From NCBI RefSeq assembly GCF_001542625.1, contig NZ_CP016279.1, forward strand, positions 8,680,001 through 8,744,000: 64,000 nt of DNA, given 5' to 3'. The notes beneath the pieces are model-generated. The model was not told the DNA's origin and made no database searches. It saw only the letters and a program-made list of their open reading frames with translations. Positions 9,803-18,494 of the stretch are shown here, one piece after another (the first letter of the stretch is position 1; each line of letters starts with the position of its first letter). The DNA comes from Streptomyces griseochromogenes (GTDB lineage: Bacteria > Actinomycetota > Actinomycetes > Streptomycetales > Streptomycetaceae). The translations under genes and the position numbers were made by a program.

Positions 9803-10837
9803 TCAGATGCGGACGCCGAACTCGAACGTCATGTTGCTCATCGCCTCGTAGCGCACCACGGCGCCGGTGTGCGGAGCGTGCAACACCTGGCCGTTGCCCG
9901 CGTACAGACCGACGTGGTGGTAGTCGCCGAAGAAGATGACGAGGTCGCCGACCTTCAGCTGGCTCTGGTCGTAGATACGTGTCCCCGCATTGGCCTGCGC
10001 CTCGGAGGTGCGCGGTATCGAGACGCCGGCCTGGGCGTAGGCCCAGGAGGTCAGGCCGGAGCAGTCGTAGGAGGAGGGGCCGGTGGCGCCGTAGACGTAG
10101 GGCTTGCCTATCTGGCTCTGGGCGGCCTGGAAGGCAGCCTCTGCGCGGCCGGAGGCGGGCGGGGCGTCGCCGAGGTTCACTCGCTCGCTGGAGGAGCGGT
10201 CGGCGCGCTGCTGCTGGGCGGCCAGCTCCGCCTTCTCCTTGGCGGTCAGGGAGTTGAGCAGCTTCTGCGCGTCGGCGAGCTTGCCCTGGACTTCCTTCTT
10301 CTTGTTGCCCAGTTCCGTGCGGGTGGCGGCGAGGTCCTTGAGCTTCTCGGCGGCCTCGGCGCGCTCCTGGGCGAGTTCGCGCTGTTTGTCCTGAATCTTC
10401 TTCAGGGCCTCGACCTGCTGGCTGCTCAACTGGTCGAGCGTGGAGGCCTTGTCGAGGAAGTCGTCCGGGTTGGAGGACAGGAAGAGCTGGACCGAGGAAT
10501 CTATGCCACCGGAGCGGTACTGGGCCGTCGCCAGCGAACCGAGGCCGTCGCGGAGCTTGTTGAGCTCCTGCTGACCGCGGGCCACATTGTCCTGAATGGT
10601 GGATATTTCCTTTTGCAGCTTCTGCTGCTTCTCCTTGGCCCCGTTGTACTTCTCGGTGGCCTGCTCCGCCTGCTCGTAGAGCTTGTCGACCTTCGCCTTG
10701 ACCTCGTCCTTGCCGAGCTTCTCGCTCGGTGCGGCATTGGCGGCGTTCGCGCTGAGCGCGACGGCGGCGGCTGCCGCGGTGGTCAGCACGGTCACGCGCG
10801 TGCGGCTCGGCTGCTTCAGTCGACGGTGGGACGCCAC
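9803..10837 (-). CDS. Secreted NlpC/P60 peptidoglycan endopeptidase (paralog 2)
   Basis: This is a 344-residue tandem paralog with the same order: signal peptide (AAAAAVALSANAANA), a coiled coil rich in Lys, Glu and Gln (about 50-215), then an NlpC/P60 domain with the catalytic Cys in SYDCSGLTSW and His in YHHVGLYAG. The coiled coil is more charged and Gln-rich than in paralog 1. The GTG start at 10837 has AAGGAG about 10 bases upstream. The upstream region is comparatively AT-rich, so a regulated promoter is plausible. The protein probably acts in wall remodelling during growth, sporulation or germination. Confidence 0.92.
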   Translation of the reverse strand: MASHRRLKQPSRTRVTVLTTAAAAAVALSANAANAAPSEKLGKDEVKAKVDKLYEQAEQATEKYNGAKEKQQKLQKEISTIQDNVARGQQELNKLRDGLGSLATAQYRSGGIDSSVQLFLSSNPDDFLDKASTLDQLSSQQVEALKKIQDKQRELAQERAEAAEKLKDLAATRTELGNKKKEVQGKLADAQKLLNSLTAKEKAELAAQQQRADRSSSERVNLGDAPPASGRAEAAFQAAQSQIGKPYVYGATGPSSYDCSGLTSWAYAQAGVSIPRTSEAQANAGTRIYDQSQLKVGDLVIFFGDYHHVGLYAGNGQVLHAPHTGAVVRYEAMSNMTFEFGVRI

Positions 10838-11049
10838 GGAGGACGAACTCCTTCTTGTGAGTGTTCACCCGTTCGGAGGTTCGAGCCCAGACCCTAGTGA
10901 CCCACTTGTGATCAGTTCAAATCCTCGCACCAAAAAACACCGTGACGCAATGCATTCTTTGCACACAACTCACATCCAGTGATGCTCGATTGACCCTATG
11001 TGGCGTGCAGGTCAGGTCAATTCGGGCATTGTGCGCACGCGTTGAATCT

Positions 11050-12393
11050 TCAGGACAGTCGCTTGAGAAGTACCGCAGAGGCGACCGGTCGGGCACCCGC
11101 CCTGGCGACGCCGTCGGCCACCTCCCGGTCGGTCGAGGCGACGATGACCGGACGGCCCGGCGGCTCCGCGCGCACGAGCTGGCGGATCAGCTCGTCCGCC
11201 GTGACCCCCGGCTTGGAGAACAGCACCCGCACCCCGCGCGGCGGCGCGAGCAGCACCGGCGCCGCCAGCTCGGCCCCGTCGAAGACACACGTCACCTCGG
11301 CGCCGGTCTGCGCGGCGAGCGCCGAGAGCTGGCCGAGGAGCCTGAGCCGCTGCTTCTCCAGCGGCATCTGCGGATAGCCGGTCTTGGTGACGTTGTAGCC
11401 GTCGACCACCAGATGCGCCTGCGGCAGCGCGAGCAGCTGGTCCAGGATCGCGGGGTCGTTCTCGGACAGCGCCCGGGCCGCGATGTCCTTCGGGGTCATC
11501 CGTCCCGGTTCGACCGCGTCCACGGTCTCGGCCGGGCGCACCGAGACCGGCGGCAGCGCGAGTTCCCGGCGCAGCCCCTGGGTGGCGTCCAGCAGGGTGT
11601 CGAGCAGCAGCCGTACCCGCATGTCCTCGACGCTGCGGCTCTCCCGGGCCGCCCTGCGGGTGGCCTCCAGCGCGGCCTCGGCCTCGCCCAGACGGGTCTT
11701 GAGCCGCCGGGACTCGCTCTCGGCGGCCGACACCTGCGCCTGCCCCTCGGTGCGCACGGCCTCGATCTCGCCCCGGACCTTGCGCAGCGCGGCCTCCCCG
11801 CGCTTGACGTCGCTGAGCGCGGCACGCAGTTTTCGGTGAAGCGATTCCGCTTCCTTCTTCGCCGACTCCAGCTCGGTGCGCAGCCGTTCGGCTTCGGCCC
11901 GGGTCTGCTCCCGGGCCTGGGCGAGTTCGGCGCGCAGCCGCTCCAGTTCGGCCCGGCTCTCCTCGTCGGCCCGCTCGGCGTCCGCGCGCTGGGCCTCCTC
12001 GCCGGCCGCGGCGACCAGCTTCACCCAGCCCGCGGGGCGCAGTACGTAGGCCGCGGCCGCCACGTCGAGCGGGTCCGCGGCCGGGGGCGGCGAGCCGGAG
12101 TCGAGGGCGCCGGAGAGTTCCGGCTGCGCCTCTCTGAACTTCTCCCCGATCCGCTGCCGGAACAGCGCATCGGTCTCCACCGCGGCCGCCATCGCGTTCC
12201 CGGCGAACTTGGCCCGCCGACTCGGGGTGAACCGGGCGTACTGCCTCAGCTGGGCGGGCAGTTCGCCGACCGTCAGCCCGCCGAAGCCGTCCGACACGAT
12301 CTGCACGACCCGCCGGCGCACGCCGTCGGGCAGCGGACGGTCAAGCACCTCAGCGGTGCCGTCGCCCGGCCCCCCGCCTGCGGTCTCCACCAT
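11050..12393 (-). CDS. NYN-domain (YacP-like) protein with long coiled coil
   Basis: The 447-residue cytosolic protein has three parts: an N-terminal helical domain (about 1-120), a charged coiled coil (about 135-255, Glu/Arg/Ala-rich) and a C-terminal NYN domain (about 300-447). The NYN part shows HLVVDGYNVTKTGYPQ, VTCVFDG and VRVLFSKPGVTADELI, the acidic residues of a PIN-like fold that cuts or binds RNA, as in YacP/Rae1 of Bacillus. Annotation as an RNA-binding protein or ribonuclease is by family, not shown. The next upstream gene on this strand is the zinc-ribbon gene, 37 bases away, so they may form an operon. Confidence 0.82.
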   Translation of the reverse strand: MVETAGGGPGDGTAEVLDRPLPDGVRRRVVQIVSDGFGGLTVGELPAQLRQYARFTPSRRAKFAGNAMAAAVETDALFRQRIGEKFREAQPELSGALDSGSPPPAADPLDVAAAAYVLRPAGWVKLVAAAGEEAQRADAERADEESRAELERLRAELAQAREQTRAEAERLRTELESAKKEAESLHRKLRAALSDVKRGEAALRKVRGEIEAVRTEGQAQVSAAESESRRLKTRLGEAEAALEATRRAARESRSVEDMRVRLLLDTLLDATQGLRRELALPPVSVRPAETVDAVEPGRMTPKDIAARALSENDPAILDQLLALPQAHLVVDGYNVTKTGYPQMPLEKQRLRLLGQLSALAAQTGAEVTCVFDGAELAAPVLLAPPRGVRVLFSKPGVTADELIRQLVRAEPPGRPVIVASTDREVADGVARAGARPVASAVLLKRLS

Positions 12394-12430
12394 CCGTCAC
12401 ACCCCAATACCTGTACGGGGCCCGCTCCGC

Positions 12431-12670
12431 TCAGGAGCCGGCGCCCGGCCTGTCCACGAGCTCCACCTGGTCCACCGCGTTGCACCAGCGGCAACGCACC
12501 GACTCGATGGTCTCACTGACCACCTCGCGCTCCTCGACCGTCGGCTCACCGGCCAGGTCGAGGTGGACGTACTCGACGACCTTCGACGAGCGGGTCACGT
12601 CGAAGCGGGTGAGGTTTCCGCAGAGGGTGCAGCGCCATCGCGTCGTGGCGGTCGGCAGGGGAACCGTCAT
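12431..12670 (-). CDS. Small zinc-ribbon protein of unknown function
   Basis: The 79-residue protein has two Cys pairs, CTLCGN near residue 14 and CRWCN near residue 61, which can bind one zinc ion. The part between is acidic and strand-rich. The C-terminus ends VELVDRPGAGS. ATG 12670 gives the first Cys pair a short lead; AAGGAAG is 12 bases upstream, further than usual. It precedes the NYN gene and is divergent from the rhomboid gene. A nucleic-acid or protein-binding role is possible, but I do not recognise a characterised family. Confidence 0.75.
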   Translation of the reverse strand: MTVPLPTATTRWRCTLCGNLTRFDVTRSSKVVEYVHLDLAGEPTVEEREVVSETIESVRCRWCNAVDQVELVDRPGAGS

Positions 12671-12824
12671 CGTGGCTGTTCGCTTCCTTACTCGGGTCCG
12701 TCCGCGCCGCTCCCCGACGCGTGTGGCTCGTAACCCTACGGCCTGGCGGGTCCTCGCCGCCCATCTGTTCACGGCGGCGAGGCGGTCTGTCGGCATGCGT
12801 CCCGTTACGTCATGCTCTGTAGTC

Positions 12825-13574
12825 ATGATCAACGCCAGGAGCACAGCGGCGGGCAGAGCCCTCAGGGCGGTCCGGGCGGTCCGGGGTGCCTCCGCCCCGA
12901 TGACATACGGCCTCATGGCCCTGTGCTGCCTGATCTTCGTGCTGGGCCCGGCCTCGGGGCTGACTCCGGCGTACGGCTCCGGGGACGCGCTGACGGCGGC
13001 GCAGCGCACGTACTTCCGGCGCTGGGGAGTGGTCCCGGAGCAGCTGTTCGACGGGCCCGCCCGAGACGTCCTCACGCCGGCCACCGCGCTGTTCGTGCAC
13101 GGCAGCTGGGTACATCTGCTCGGCAACATGCTCTTCCTCTTCGTCTTCGGGACGATGACCGAGGAGCGGATGGGCCGGCTGGAGTTCACCCTCTTCTACG
13201 TCGGCTGCGGCTACCTGGCCCTGCTGGGGTACGCGGCCGCCAACGCCGCCTCCGAGCAGTCGCTGGTGGGCGCCTCCGGGGCGATCTCGGCGGTCCTCGG
13301 AGCGTTCCTCTACCTGTTCCCCCGCGCCCGTGTCACCAGTCTCCTCCCCTTCCTGCTCTTCCTGCCGATGCGATTCCCGGCCTGGGTCGTGCTGCCCTTC
13401 TGGGCGGCTCTGCAGTGGCTCGCGGCGGGGCGTTCCGCGCAAGGGCCGGGGGTGGCGTACCTGGCGCATCTGGTGGGGTTCGGGGTGGGCTTCGTCTATG
13501 CGTGGGCGCGATTCCGTACGACTAGAGTGAAGGCCGCCGCAGCTCCGGTACCCGAGGGAGAGAACCAGTCGTGA
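12825..13574 (+). CDS. Rhomboid-family intramembrane serine protease
   Basis: The 249-residue protein has six or seven membrane segments. It keeps the rhomboid signature: H97 and N101 (WVHLLGNMLF), the catalytic GASG motif with Ser151, and His215 (AHLVGFG). It cleaves substrate membrane helices within the bilayer. The large loop after the first segment (about 42-85) is usual for this actinobacterial subfamily. The start is uncertain; ATG 12825 and ATG 12795 are both in frame and neither has a good ribosome site. Its stop overlaps the start of the RAM-domain gene as GTGA, so the two are translationally coupled. Confidence 0.88.
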   Translation: MINARSTAAGRALRAVRAVRGASAPMTYGLMALCCLIFVLGPASGLTPAYGSGDALTAAQRTYFRRWGVVPEQLFDGPARDVLTPATALFVHGSWVHLLGNMLFLFVFGTMTEERMGRLEFTLFYVGCGYLALLGYAAANAASEQSLVGASGAISAVLGAFLYLFPRARVTSLLPFLLFLPMRFPAWVVLPFWAALQWLAAGRSAQGPGVAYLAHLVGFGVGFVYAWARFRTTRVKAAAAPVPEGENQS

Positions 13575-13852
13575 TCACCGCGATCGTCCTGATCAAGACC
13601 AGCGTGGACCGGATCCCCGAGATCGCGGAGCAGATCGCTTCGCTGGACTCGGTGAGTGAGGTCTTCTCCGTCACCGGTACCTATGACCTGATCGCCATGG
13701 TCCGGGTGCGGCAGCACGAGGATCTGGCCGAGGTGATTCCGGGGCGGATCAGCAAGATTCCGGGGGTCGAGGGCACGGATACGCATGTCGCTTTCCGGAC
13801 GTACTCGCAGCATGATCTTGAGGCGGCGTTTTCGATCGGGTTGGACAACTGA
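13571..13852 (+). CDS. Stand-alone Lrp/AsnC ligand-binding (RAM) domain protein
   Basis: The 93-residue protein is only the C-terminal RAM domain of Lrp/AsnC regulators: VSEVFSVTGTYDLIAMVRV and the dimer strands are present, but the N-terminal helix-turn-helix is missing. RAM domains bind amino acids and form dimers to octamers. Without a DNA-binding part it may modulate another protein, or full-length Lrp proteins. The GTG start overlaps the rhomboid stop (GTGA). Such short stand-alone forms are common in actinobacteria, so this is not a truncation artefact. Confidence 0.88.
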   Translation: MITAIVLIKTSVDRIPEIAEQIASLDSVSEVFSVTGTYDLIAMVRVRQHEDLAEVIPGRISKIPGVEGTDTHVAFRTYSQHDLEAAFSIGLDN

Positions 13853-13918
13853 TCGGTTCAACGCCGCCTGGGCGTCTGCGAGGCGCGGTCGTCTTGCGGG
13901 TGCGGGTGCGTTGTGGTT

Positions 13919-13952
13919 TCTCGCGCAGTTCCCCGCGCCCCTGGGGCTGCCC
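13919..13952 (-). repeat. Dispersed GC-rich intergenic repeat, copy 1
   Basis: The core GCGCAGTTCCCCGCGCCCC is at 13923-13941, preceded on the left by a GT-rich lead (13895-13920). On the minus strand it reads GGGGCGCGGGGAACTGCGC. It lies between the convergent RAM-domain and aminotransferase genes. Related copies are near 21640, 26390, 39286, 45205, 46485 and 55560. Confidence 0.75.
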
Positions 13953-13964
13953 TTCAGGCCGGCT

Positions 13965-15326
13965 TCAGACCGCGGGGACGCAGCGGCCTTCCTCGGTGCG
14001 GTACTGCCACTTGGCGCCGTCGCGGACCAGTTCCTTCACCGCCTTGACGAAGCGGTCCACGTGTTCGTCGGGCGTGCCCGCGCCGAAGCTCACCCGGATC
14101 GCGTTCAGGGACTTCTCGCCGGGGGCCGCCTCGGGGGCGCCGCATTCGCCCTGCGTCTGGGGGGCGGAGCCCAGCAGGGTGCGGACCAGGGGGTGGGCGC
14201 AGAACAGGCCGTCGCGGACGCCGATGCCGTACTCGGCGGAGAGGGCGGCGGCGAAGTGGGAGCTGTTCCAGCCGTCCACGACGAAGCTGATCACACCGAC
14301 GCGCGGGGCGTCGTCGCCGAAGAGGGAGAGGATCCTGACCTCGGGGACCTCGGCGAGGCCCTCGCGGACCTCGGCGATCAGGTGCCGTTCACGGGCGACG
14401 AGGCTGTCGAAGCCGGCCTCGGTCAGCGCCTTGCAGGCGGAGGCGATGGAGTAGGCGCCGATGACGTTCGGGGAGCCCGCCTCGTGGCGGGCGGCGTTCT
14501 CGTGCCACTGAACGGCCACTCCCCCGTCCTCGCGCCGGGTGACCTTGCGGCTCGCGCCGCCGCCCGCGAGGTACGGCTCGGCGGCGACCAGCCAGTCGGC
14601 GCGGCCGGCCAGGACGCCGGAGCCGAAGGGGGCGTACAGCTTGTGGCCGGAGAAGGCGACCCAGTCGACGTCCAGCTCCTGGACCGAGACCGGGTGGTGC
14701 GGGGCCAGCTGAGCGGCGTCCAGGACGATCCGGGCGCCGTGGGCGTGGGCGGCGGCGGCCAGCTCGCGCACCGGCCACAGCTCGCCGGTGACGTTGGAGG
14801 CGCCGGTGACACAGACCAGGGCCGGGCCGTGGGGGTCCCGGTCGGCCAGGGCCCGCTCCAGGGTCTCCACGGCCTGCCGCGGGGTGCGCGGGGCGTTGAG
14901 GTAGGTGACGCGGGCGTCCTGCCAGGGCAGCAGGGAGGCGTGGTGCTCGGTCTCGAAGACGAAGACCTGGCAGTCGGCCGGGAGCGCGCGGGCGAGGAGG
15001 TTGAGGGAGTCCGTGGTCGAGCGGGTGAAGATGACCTGGTCGGCCTCGCGGCAGTCGAGGAACTCGGCGACCGTCCCGCGGGCGTTCTCGAACAGGTCGG
15101 TGGAGAGCTGGGAGAGGTAGCCGGCGCCACGGTGGACGCTGCCGTAGTACGGCGCGTAGGCCGCCACGTCGTCCCAGACGCGCTGCAGGGCGGGGGCGCT
15201 GGCCGCGTAGTCGAGGGCGGCGTAGGCGACTTCGCCGCCGGTCACGAGCGGGACAGTGACATCACGGCCCAGAACGGGCAGGTGGGCGCAAATGGACTGG
15301 GCGGAGGCAGCGGTGGAGACGGACAT
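13965..15326 (-). CDS. Class V PLP-dependent aminotransferase / cysteine desulfurase-like
   Basis: The 453-residue fold-type I PLP enzyme has its Schiff-base lysine in FSGHKLYAPFG. The N-terminus (YAALDYAASAPALQRVWDDV) and FTRSTTDSLNLLARAL match SufS/CsdA and isopenicillin-N-epimerase-like enzymes. I see no clear catalytic Cys loop as in group II desulfurases; FCAHPLVRTLLG is the only nearby Cys-containing segment. The reaction is therefore open, possibly C-S lyase or transamination. The ATG at 15326 has GGGAG 6 bases upstream. A SAM-IV riboswitch in the leader places it in sulfur or methionine metabolism, repressed when S-adenosylmethionine is plentiful. Confidence 0.87.
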   Translation of the reverse strand: MSVSTAASAQSICAHLPVLGRDVTVPLVTGGEVAYAALDYAASAPALQRVWDDVAAYAPYYGSVHRGAGYLSQLSTDLFENARGTVAEFLDCREADQVIFTRSTTDSLNLLARALPADCQVFVFETEHHASLLPWQDARVTYLNAPRTPRQAVETLERALADRDPHGPALVCVTGASNVTGELWPVRELAAAAHAHGARIVLDAAQLAPHHPVSVQELDVDWVAFSGHKLYAPFGSGVLAGRADWLVAAEPYLAGGGASRKVTRREDGGVAVQWHENAARHEAGSPNVIGAYSIASACKALTEAGFDSLVARERHLIAEVREGLAEVPEVRILSLFGDDAPRVGVISFVVDGWNSSHFAAALSAEYGIGVRDGLFCAHPLVRTLLGSAPQTQGECGAPEAAPGEKSLNAIRVSFGAGTPDEHVDRFVKAVKELVRDGAKWQYRTEEGRCVPAV

Positions 15327-15396
15327 GGGGAACTCCCGTGAATGGCAAGGCGGAACCGCCGTGCGAGCGGGTGTGGCTCAAGCACGGAGGAAGTGA

Positions 15397-15436
15397 AAAG
15401 GGGGATGCGGAGGCGGGGCTCTACGCCCTATCGCAT
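15397..15436 (-). terminator. Terminator-like hairpin in the riboswitch leader
   Basis: On the minus strand ATGCG and CGCAT (outer arms, plus-strand 15432-15436 and 15405-15409) enclose a second imperfect stem (AGGGCG with CGCCT), followed by CCCCCTTTTC. This resembles an intrinsic terminator placed between the aptamer and the gene, and it would be the expression platform. Its 5' arm overlaps the small leader ORF. Confidence 0.5.
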
Positions 15437-15448
15437 TCGCTTGCTCAC
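15428..15448 (-). CDS. Possible six-codon leader peptide ORF
   Basis: GTG AGC AAG CGA ATG CGA TAG on the minus strand would give MSKRMR. GAGGAG (15460-15455) lies exactly 6 bases upstream, an almost ideal ribosome site. It sits between the SAM-IV aptamer and the structural gene and ends inside the 5' arm of the terminator-like hairpin. A ribosome stopped here would interfere with hairpin formation. Chance occurrence is possible for an ORF this short. Confidence 0.35.
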   Translation of the reverse strand: MSKRMR

Positions 15449-15485
15449 GGGAGGCTCCTCGACGACCAGGACCCCTGGTGTGCGA

Positions 15486-15604
15486 GGGGTCCGCGCTTGC
15501 CGTAGACCTCGCTGCCTACGGCCTGGTCTTCACCCGGGGCACCCCGCCACGGACGGAGGGTTGCCGGACAGCCGGCCGGGGCCTTGTGGCTGTCACTCAT
15601 GACC
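15486..15604 (-). promoter_or_regulatory. SAM-IV riboswitch aptamer
   Basis: The minus strand starts GGTCATGAGTGACAG and continues with AGGCCCCGGC, GTCCGGCAACCCTCCG, GGTGCCCCGGGTGAAGACC, the SAM-IV consensus known from actinobacteria. P1 is closed by GGTC (15604-15601) and GACC (15528-15525). A downstream hairpin GCCGTAG/CTACGGC (15522-15516 and 15505-15499) is present, and CGGAC near 15491 can pair with GTCCG in the aptamer as the pseudoknot. It precedes a class V aminotransferase gene. Binding of S-adenosylmethionine should turn the gene off. Confidence 0.9.
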
Positions 15605-15678
15605 TGGACAGGAACGTACGTGAAGTGATCGCGGTCCCGCAACTCCTGTCCGGATCGCGGGACCGCGCCTCGGATCCG

Positions 15679-16743
15679 TTACCTGTTGCTCGCCGCCACC
15701 CAGCGCTCCAGCGTCCGCTTCGCCGCGGCCGAGTCGATCGACTCGGCCGCCTCGGCCATACCGGCCCGCAGCTGATCGGCCAGCGGCGCCCCGGTCGGCC
15801 GCAGAGCGACGAGCGCGGCCGCCGAGTTCAGCAGTACCGCGTCCCGGACGGGGCCCTTCTCGCCGTCCAGCACGCGCCGGGCCACTTCCGCGTTGTAGGA
15901 CGCGTCGGCGCCGCGCAGGGCTTCCACGGGGACGAGTTCGATGCCGACGTCCCGCGGGTCGAAGCTCTCCTCGGTGACCTTGCCGTCCCTGACCACCCAC
16001 ACCCGGGAGGTGGAGGTGGTGGTCAGCTCGTCCAGGCCGTCGTCCCCGCGGAAGACCAGCGCGGAGTTGCCGCGCTCGGCGAGGACCCCGGCCACGATCG
16101 GCGCCATGCGCGGATCGGCGACACCGACGGCCTGGGCCCGCACCTTGGCCGGATTGGTCAGCGGACCGAGGACGTTGAAGGTCGTACGGATCCCCAGCTG
16201 GCCGCGCGCGGGGGCGACGTACCGCAGCGACGGGTGGAACTTCACCGCGAAGCAGATGGTGATGCCGGCCTCTTCGGCGACCTCGGCGACCCGCTGCGGG
16301 GTCAGGTTCAGATTGATGCCGAGCTTCTCCAGGACGTCGGAGGACCCGGAGGCGGAGGACGCGGCGCGGTTGCCGTGCTTGACGACCTTCGCTCCCGTGC
16401 CGGCGACCACGATCGAGGACATCGTGGAGATGTTCACCGTCTTGGCGCCGTCGCCGCCGGTGCCGACGATGTCGACGGCCGGCCCCGGCACCTCGATCAC
16501 GTTGGCGTGCTCGTACATGGTCCGCACGAGGCCGGTGATCTCCTGCACCGTCTCGCCCTTGGCCCGCAGCGCCACCATGAATCCGGCGATCTGCGCGTCG
16601 GTCGCCTCCCCGCGCATGATCAGGTCCATCGCCCAGGCCGTGTCGTCGGCGGTGAGGTCCCGGCCGTCCAGCAGCCCGTTCAGCAGGGCGGGCCAGGAAC
16701 GGCCCGCCGCGGTGTCGCCTCCAGCGGGGGTCACAGCGCTCAT
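15679..16743 (-). CDS. trpD: Anthranilate phosphoribosyltransferase
   Basis: The 354-residue enzyme transfers the phosphoribosyl group of PRPP to anthranilate, the second step of tryptophan synthesis. The glycine-rich PRPP loop [17 protein letters not shown] is near residue 95, [18 protein letters not shown] follows, and [11 protein letters not shown] marks the hinge. ATG 16743 is chosen because AGGAG precedes it by 5 bases; an upstream in-frame ATG lacks a site. The gene stands alone, away from other trp genes, between the SAM-IV leader and the qcr terminator. No T-box or trp leader peptide was seen. Confidence 0.93.
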   Translation of the reverse strand: MSAVTPAGGDTAAGRSWPALLNGLLDGRDLTADDTAWAMDLIMRGEATDAQIAGFMVALRAKGETVQEITGLVRTMYEHANVIEVPGPAVDIVGTGGDGAKTVNISTMSSIVVAGTGAKVVKHGNRAASSASGSSDVLEKLGINLNLTPQRVAEVAEEAGITICFAVKFHPSLRYVAPARGQLGIRTTFNVLGPLTNPAKVRAQAVGVADPRMAPIVAGVLAERGNSALVFRGDDGLDELTTTSTSRVWVVRDGKVTEESFDPRDVGIELVPVEALRGADASYNAEVARRVLDGEKGPVRDAVLLNSAAALVALRPTGAPLADQLRAGMAEAAESIDSAAAKRTLERWVAASNR

Positions 16744-16804
16744 AGCCGCTCCTGTGTGTCTAGCAGAACAGTGTGATCCCACCCTATCCAGCCCGGGGCA
16801 CGGC

Positions 16805-16839
16805 GAAGGGCCCCGTCCGGAAGCCGGACGGGGCCCTTC
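16805..16839 (-). terminator. Strong terminator after qcrB
   Basis: Perfect 16-bp arms GAAGGGCCCCGTCCGG (16805-16820) and its complement (16824-16839) enclose a three-base loop. It lies 24 bases after the qcrB stop and ends the ctaE-qcrCAB unit before trpD. Confidence 0.85.
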
Positions 16840-16862
16840 TGCGTGGCGTGGCGACGCGGGGA

Positions 16863-18494
16863 TCAGTGGTGGCCGTGGCCGCTCGTGATCTCCTTGTACT
16901 CCTCGACGGACGGCTTCGGGATCTGGTTGTCCTCGCCGTAGTAGGCGTTGCTGAGCTTGGCGCGCAGCTTCTCGGACGTCTTCACCTTCCGCTCGACACC
17001 GTTCTCGTCGACCGTCGGGCCGATCTCGGCCGGCTCGTACTGGTGGTGGGCCGTGAGGGTGTGCAGCTGCTCCTGGCTGAGCGGCTCGTGGACCTCGATG
17101 AACTCACCGTGCGGCAGACGCTTGATGATGCCGGTCTCGCGACCGTGCAGCACCTTCTCGCGGTCGCGGCGCTGCAGGCCGAGGCAGATCCGCTTGGTGG
17201 CGATGAACGCGATGACCGGTCCGGCAAAGAAGAAGATCCGGACGAACCAGGTCACGTCGTTGATCGACAGGTGGAAGTGGGTGGCGATGAGGTCGTTGCC
17301 ACCACCGACCAGGCCGACCATGTACACCGTGACCCAGGCGGCACCGAAGGCCGTACGGGTCGGGGCGTTGCGCGGGCGGTCCAGGATGTGGTGCTCGCTC
17401 TTGTCGCCGGTGACCCAGGACTCGATGAACGGGTAGACCGCGATCACGCCCAGGACCAGACCGAAGAGGACCAGCGGGATGAACACGCCGAGGACCAGCG
17501 TGTGACCCCAGAAGTTGATCTCCCAGCCCGGCATGTAGCGGACCAGACCCTCGGCGAAGCCCATGTACCAGTCGGGCTGGGCGCCGGTGGACACCTGGTC
17601 GGGGCGGTAGGGACCCATGGCCCAGATCGGGTTGATCTGGGTCACCGCGGCGATGGCCGCGATCACACCGAAGACCAGGAAGAAGAAGCCGCCCGCCTTG
17701 GCCATGTACACCGGCAGCAGCGGCATGCCGACGACGTTCTTCTCGCTCTTTCCGGGACCCGCGAACTGCGTGTGCTTGTGGTAGAAGACCAGGATCAGGT
17801 GGCCCACCATCAGGCCGAGCATGATGCCCGGCAGCAGCAGGATGTGGATCGAGTAGAACCGGGCGACGAAGTCGTGACCGGGGAACTGACCGCCGAAGAG
17901 GAAGAACGAGATGTACGAGCCGACGATCGGCATCGACAGGATCGCACCCTCGGTGAAGCGGACACCGGTGCCGGAGAGCAGGTCGTCCGGGAGCGAGTAA
18001 CCGGTGAAACCGGTGAACATGCCGAGGACGAACAGCAGGAAGCCGAACAGCCAGTTGATCTCACGCGGCTTGCGGAACGCGCCGGTGAAGAACACGCGCA
18101 TCATGTGCACGAACATGCCGGCGAGGAAGATCAGCGCGGCCCAGTGGTGGATCTGCCGGATGAGCAGACCACCGCGCACGTCGAAGGAGATGTGCAGGGT
18201 CGAGTTGAACGCCTCGGACATCAGCTGTCCCTGGAGCGGGACGTAGCTGCCGTGGTACTCCACCTCGTTCATCGACGGGTGGAAGAACAGCGTCAGATAG
18301 ACACCGGTCAGAATGATGATGAGGAAGCTGTACATGCAGACTTCGCCCAACATGAACGACCAGTGGTCGGGGAAGATCTTGCGCATGTTGGACTTGGCCA
18401 GGGAGTAGATCCCGAGCCGGCCGTCGGCCCAGTCCGCGATCCGCTCGCCTGCCGGGGCCTTGCCGCGGCGCTCGTTGTTCTCGTTGGTGCTCAT
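16863..18494 (-). CDS. qcrB: Cytochrome bc1 complex cytochrome b subunit
   Basis: The 543-residue membrane protein carries the two b hemes and the quinol sites of complex III. Heme-ligand histidines are seen in [24 protein letters not shown] and [16 protein letters not shown]. The PDWY form of the Qo-site PEWY motif is in [15 protein letters not shown]. The long C-terminal extension after the eighth segment is typical of actinobacterial QcrB. The ATG overlaps the qcrA stop (ATGA), so translation is coupled. It acts in the bc1-aa3 supercomplex, passing electrons via QcrC to CtaC/CtaD. Confidence 0.97.
   Translation of the reverse strand: MSTNENNERRGKAPAGERIADWADGRLGIYSLAKSNMRKIFPDHWSFMLGEVCMYSFLIIILTGVYLTLFFHPSMNEVEYHGSYVPLQGQLMSEAFNSTLHISFDVRGGLLIRQIHHWAALIFLAGMFVHMMRVFFTGAFRKPREINWLFGFLLFVLGMFTGFTGYSLPDDLLSGTGVRFTEGAILSMPIVGSYISFFLFGGQFPGHDFVARFYSIHILLLPGIMLGLMVGHLILVFYHKHTQFAGPGKSEKNVVGMPLLPVYMAKAGGFFFLVFGVIAAIAAVTQINPIWAMGPYRPDQVSTGAQPDWYMGFAEGLVRYMPGWEINFWGHTLVLGVFIPLVLFGLVLGVIAVYPFIESWVTGDKSEHHILDRPRNAPTRTAFGAAWVTVYMVGLVGGGNDLIATHFHLSINDVTWFVRIFFFAGPVIAFIATKRICLGLQRRDREKVLHGRETGIIKRLPHGEFIEVHEPLSQEQLHTLTAHHQYEPAEIGPTVDENGVERKVKTSEKLRAKLSNAYYGEDNQIPKPSVEEYKEITSGHGHH

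Noticed and set aside
10838..11049. Searched for a cyclic-di-AMP (ydaO) riboswitch before the NlpC/P60 genes
   Set aside because: Such riboswitches control cell-wall hydrolases in actinobacteria, but I could not find the conserved core in this leader or in 9555-9802.
13571..13852. Truncated Lrp regulator pseudogene
   Set aside because: The RAM domain is complete, the start overlaps the preceding stop neatly, and stand-alone RAM proteins are known.
15445..15642. A 65-codon ORF upstream of the aminotransferase
   Set aside because: It lies within the SAM-IV aptamer; its sequence is explained by conserved RNA structure.
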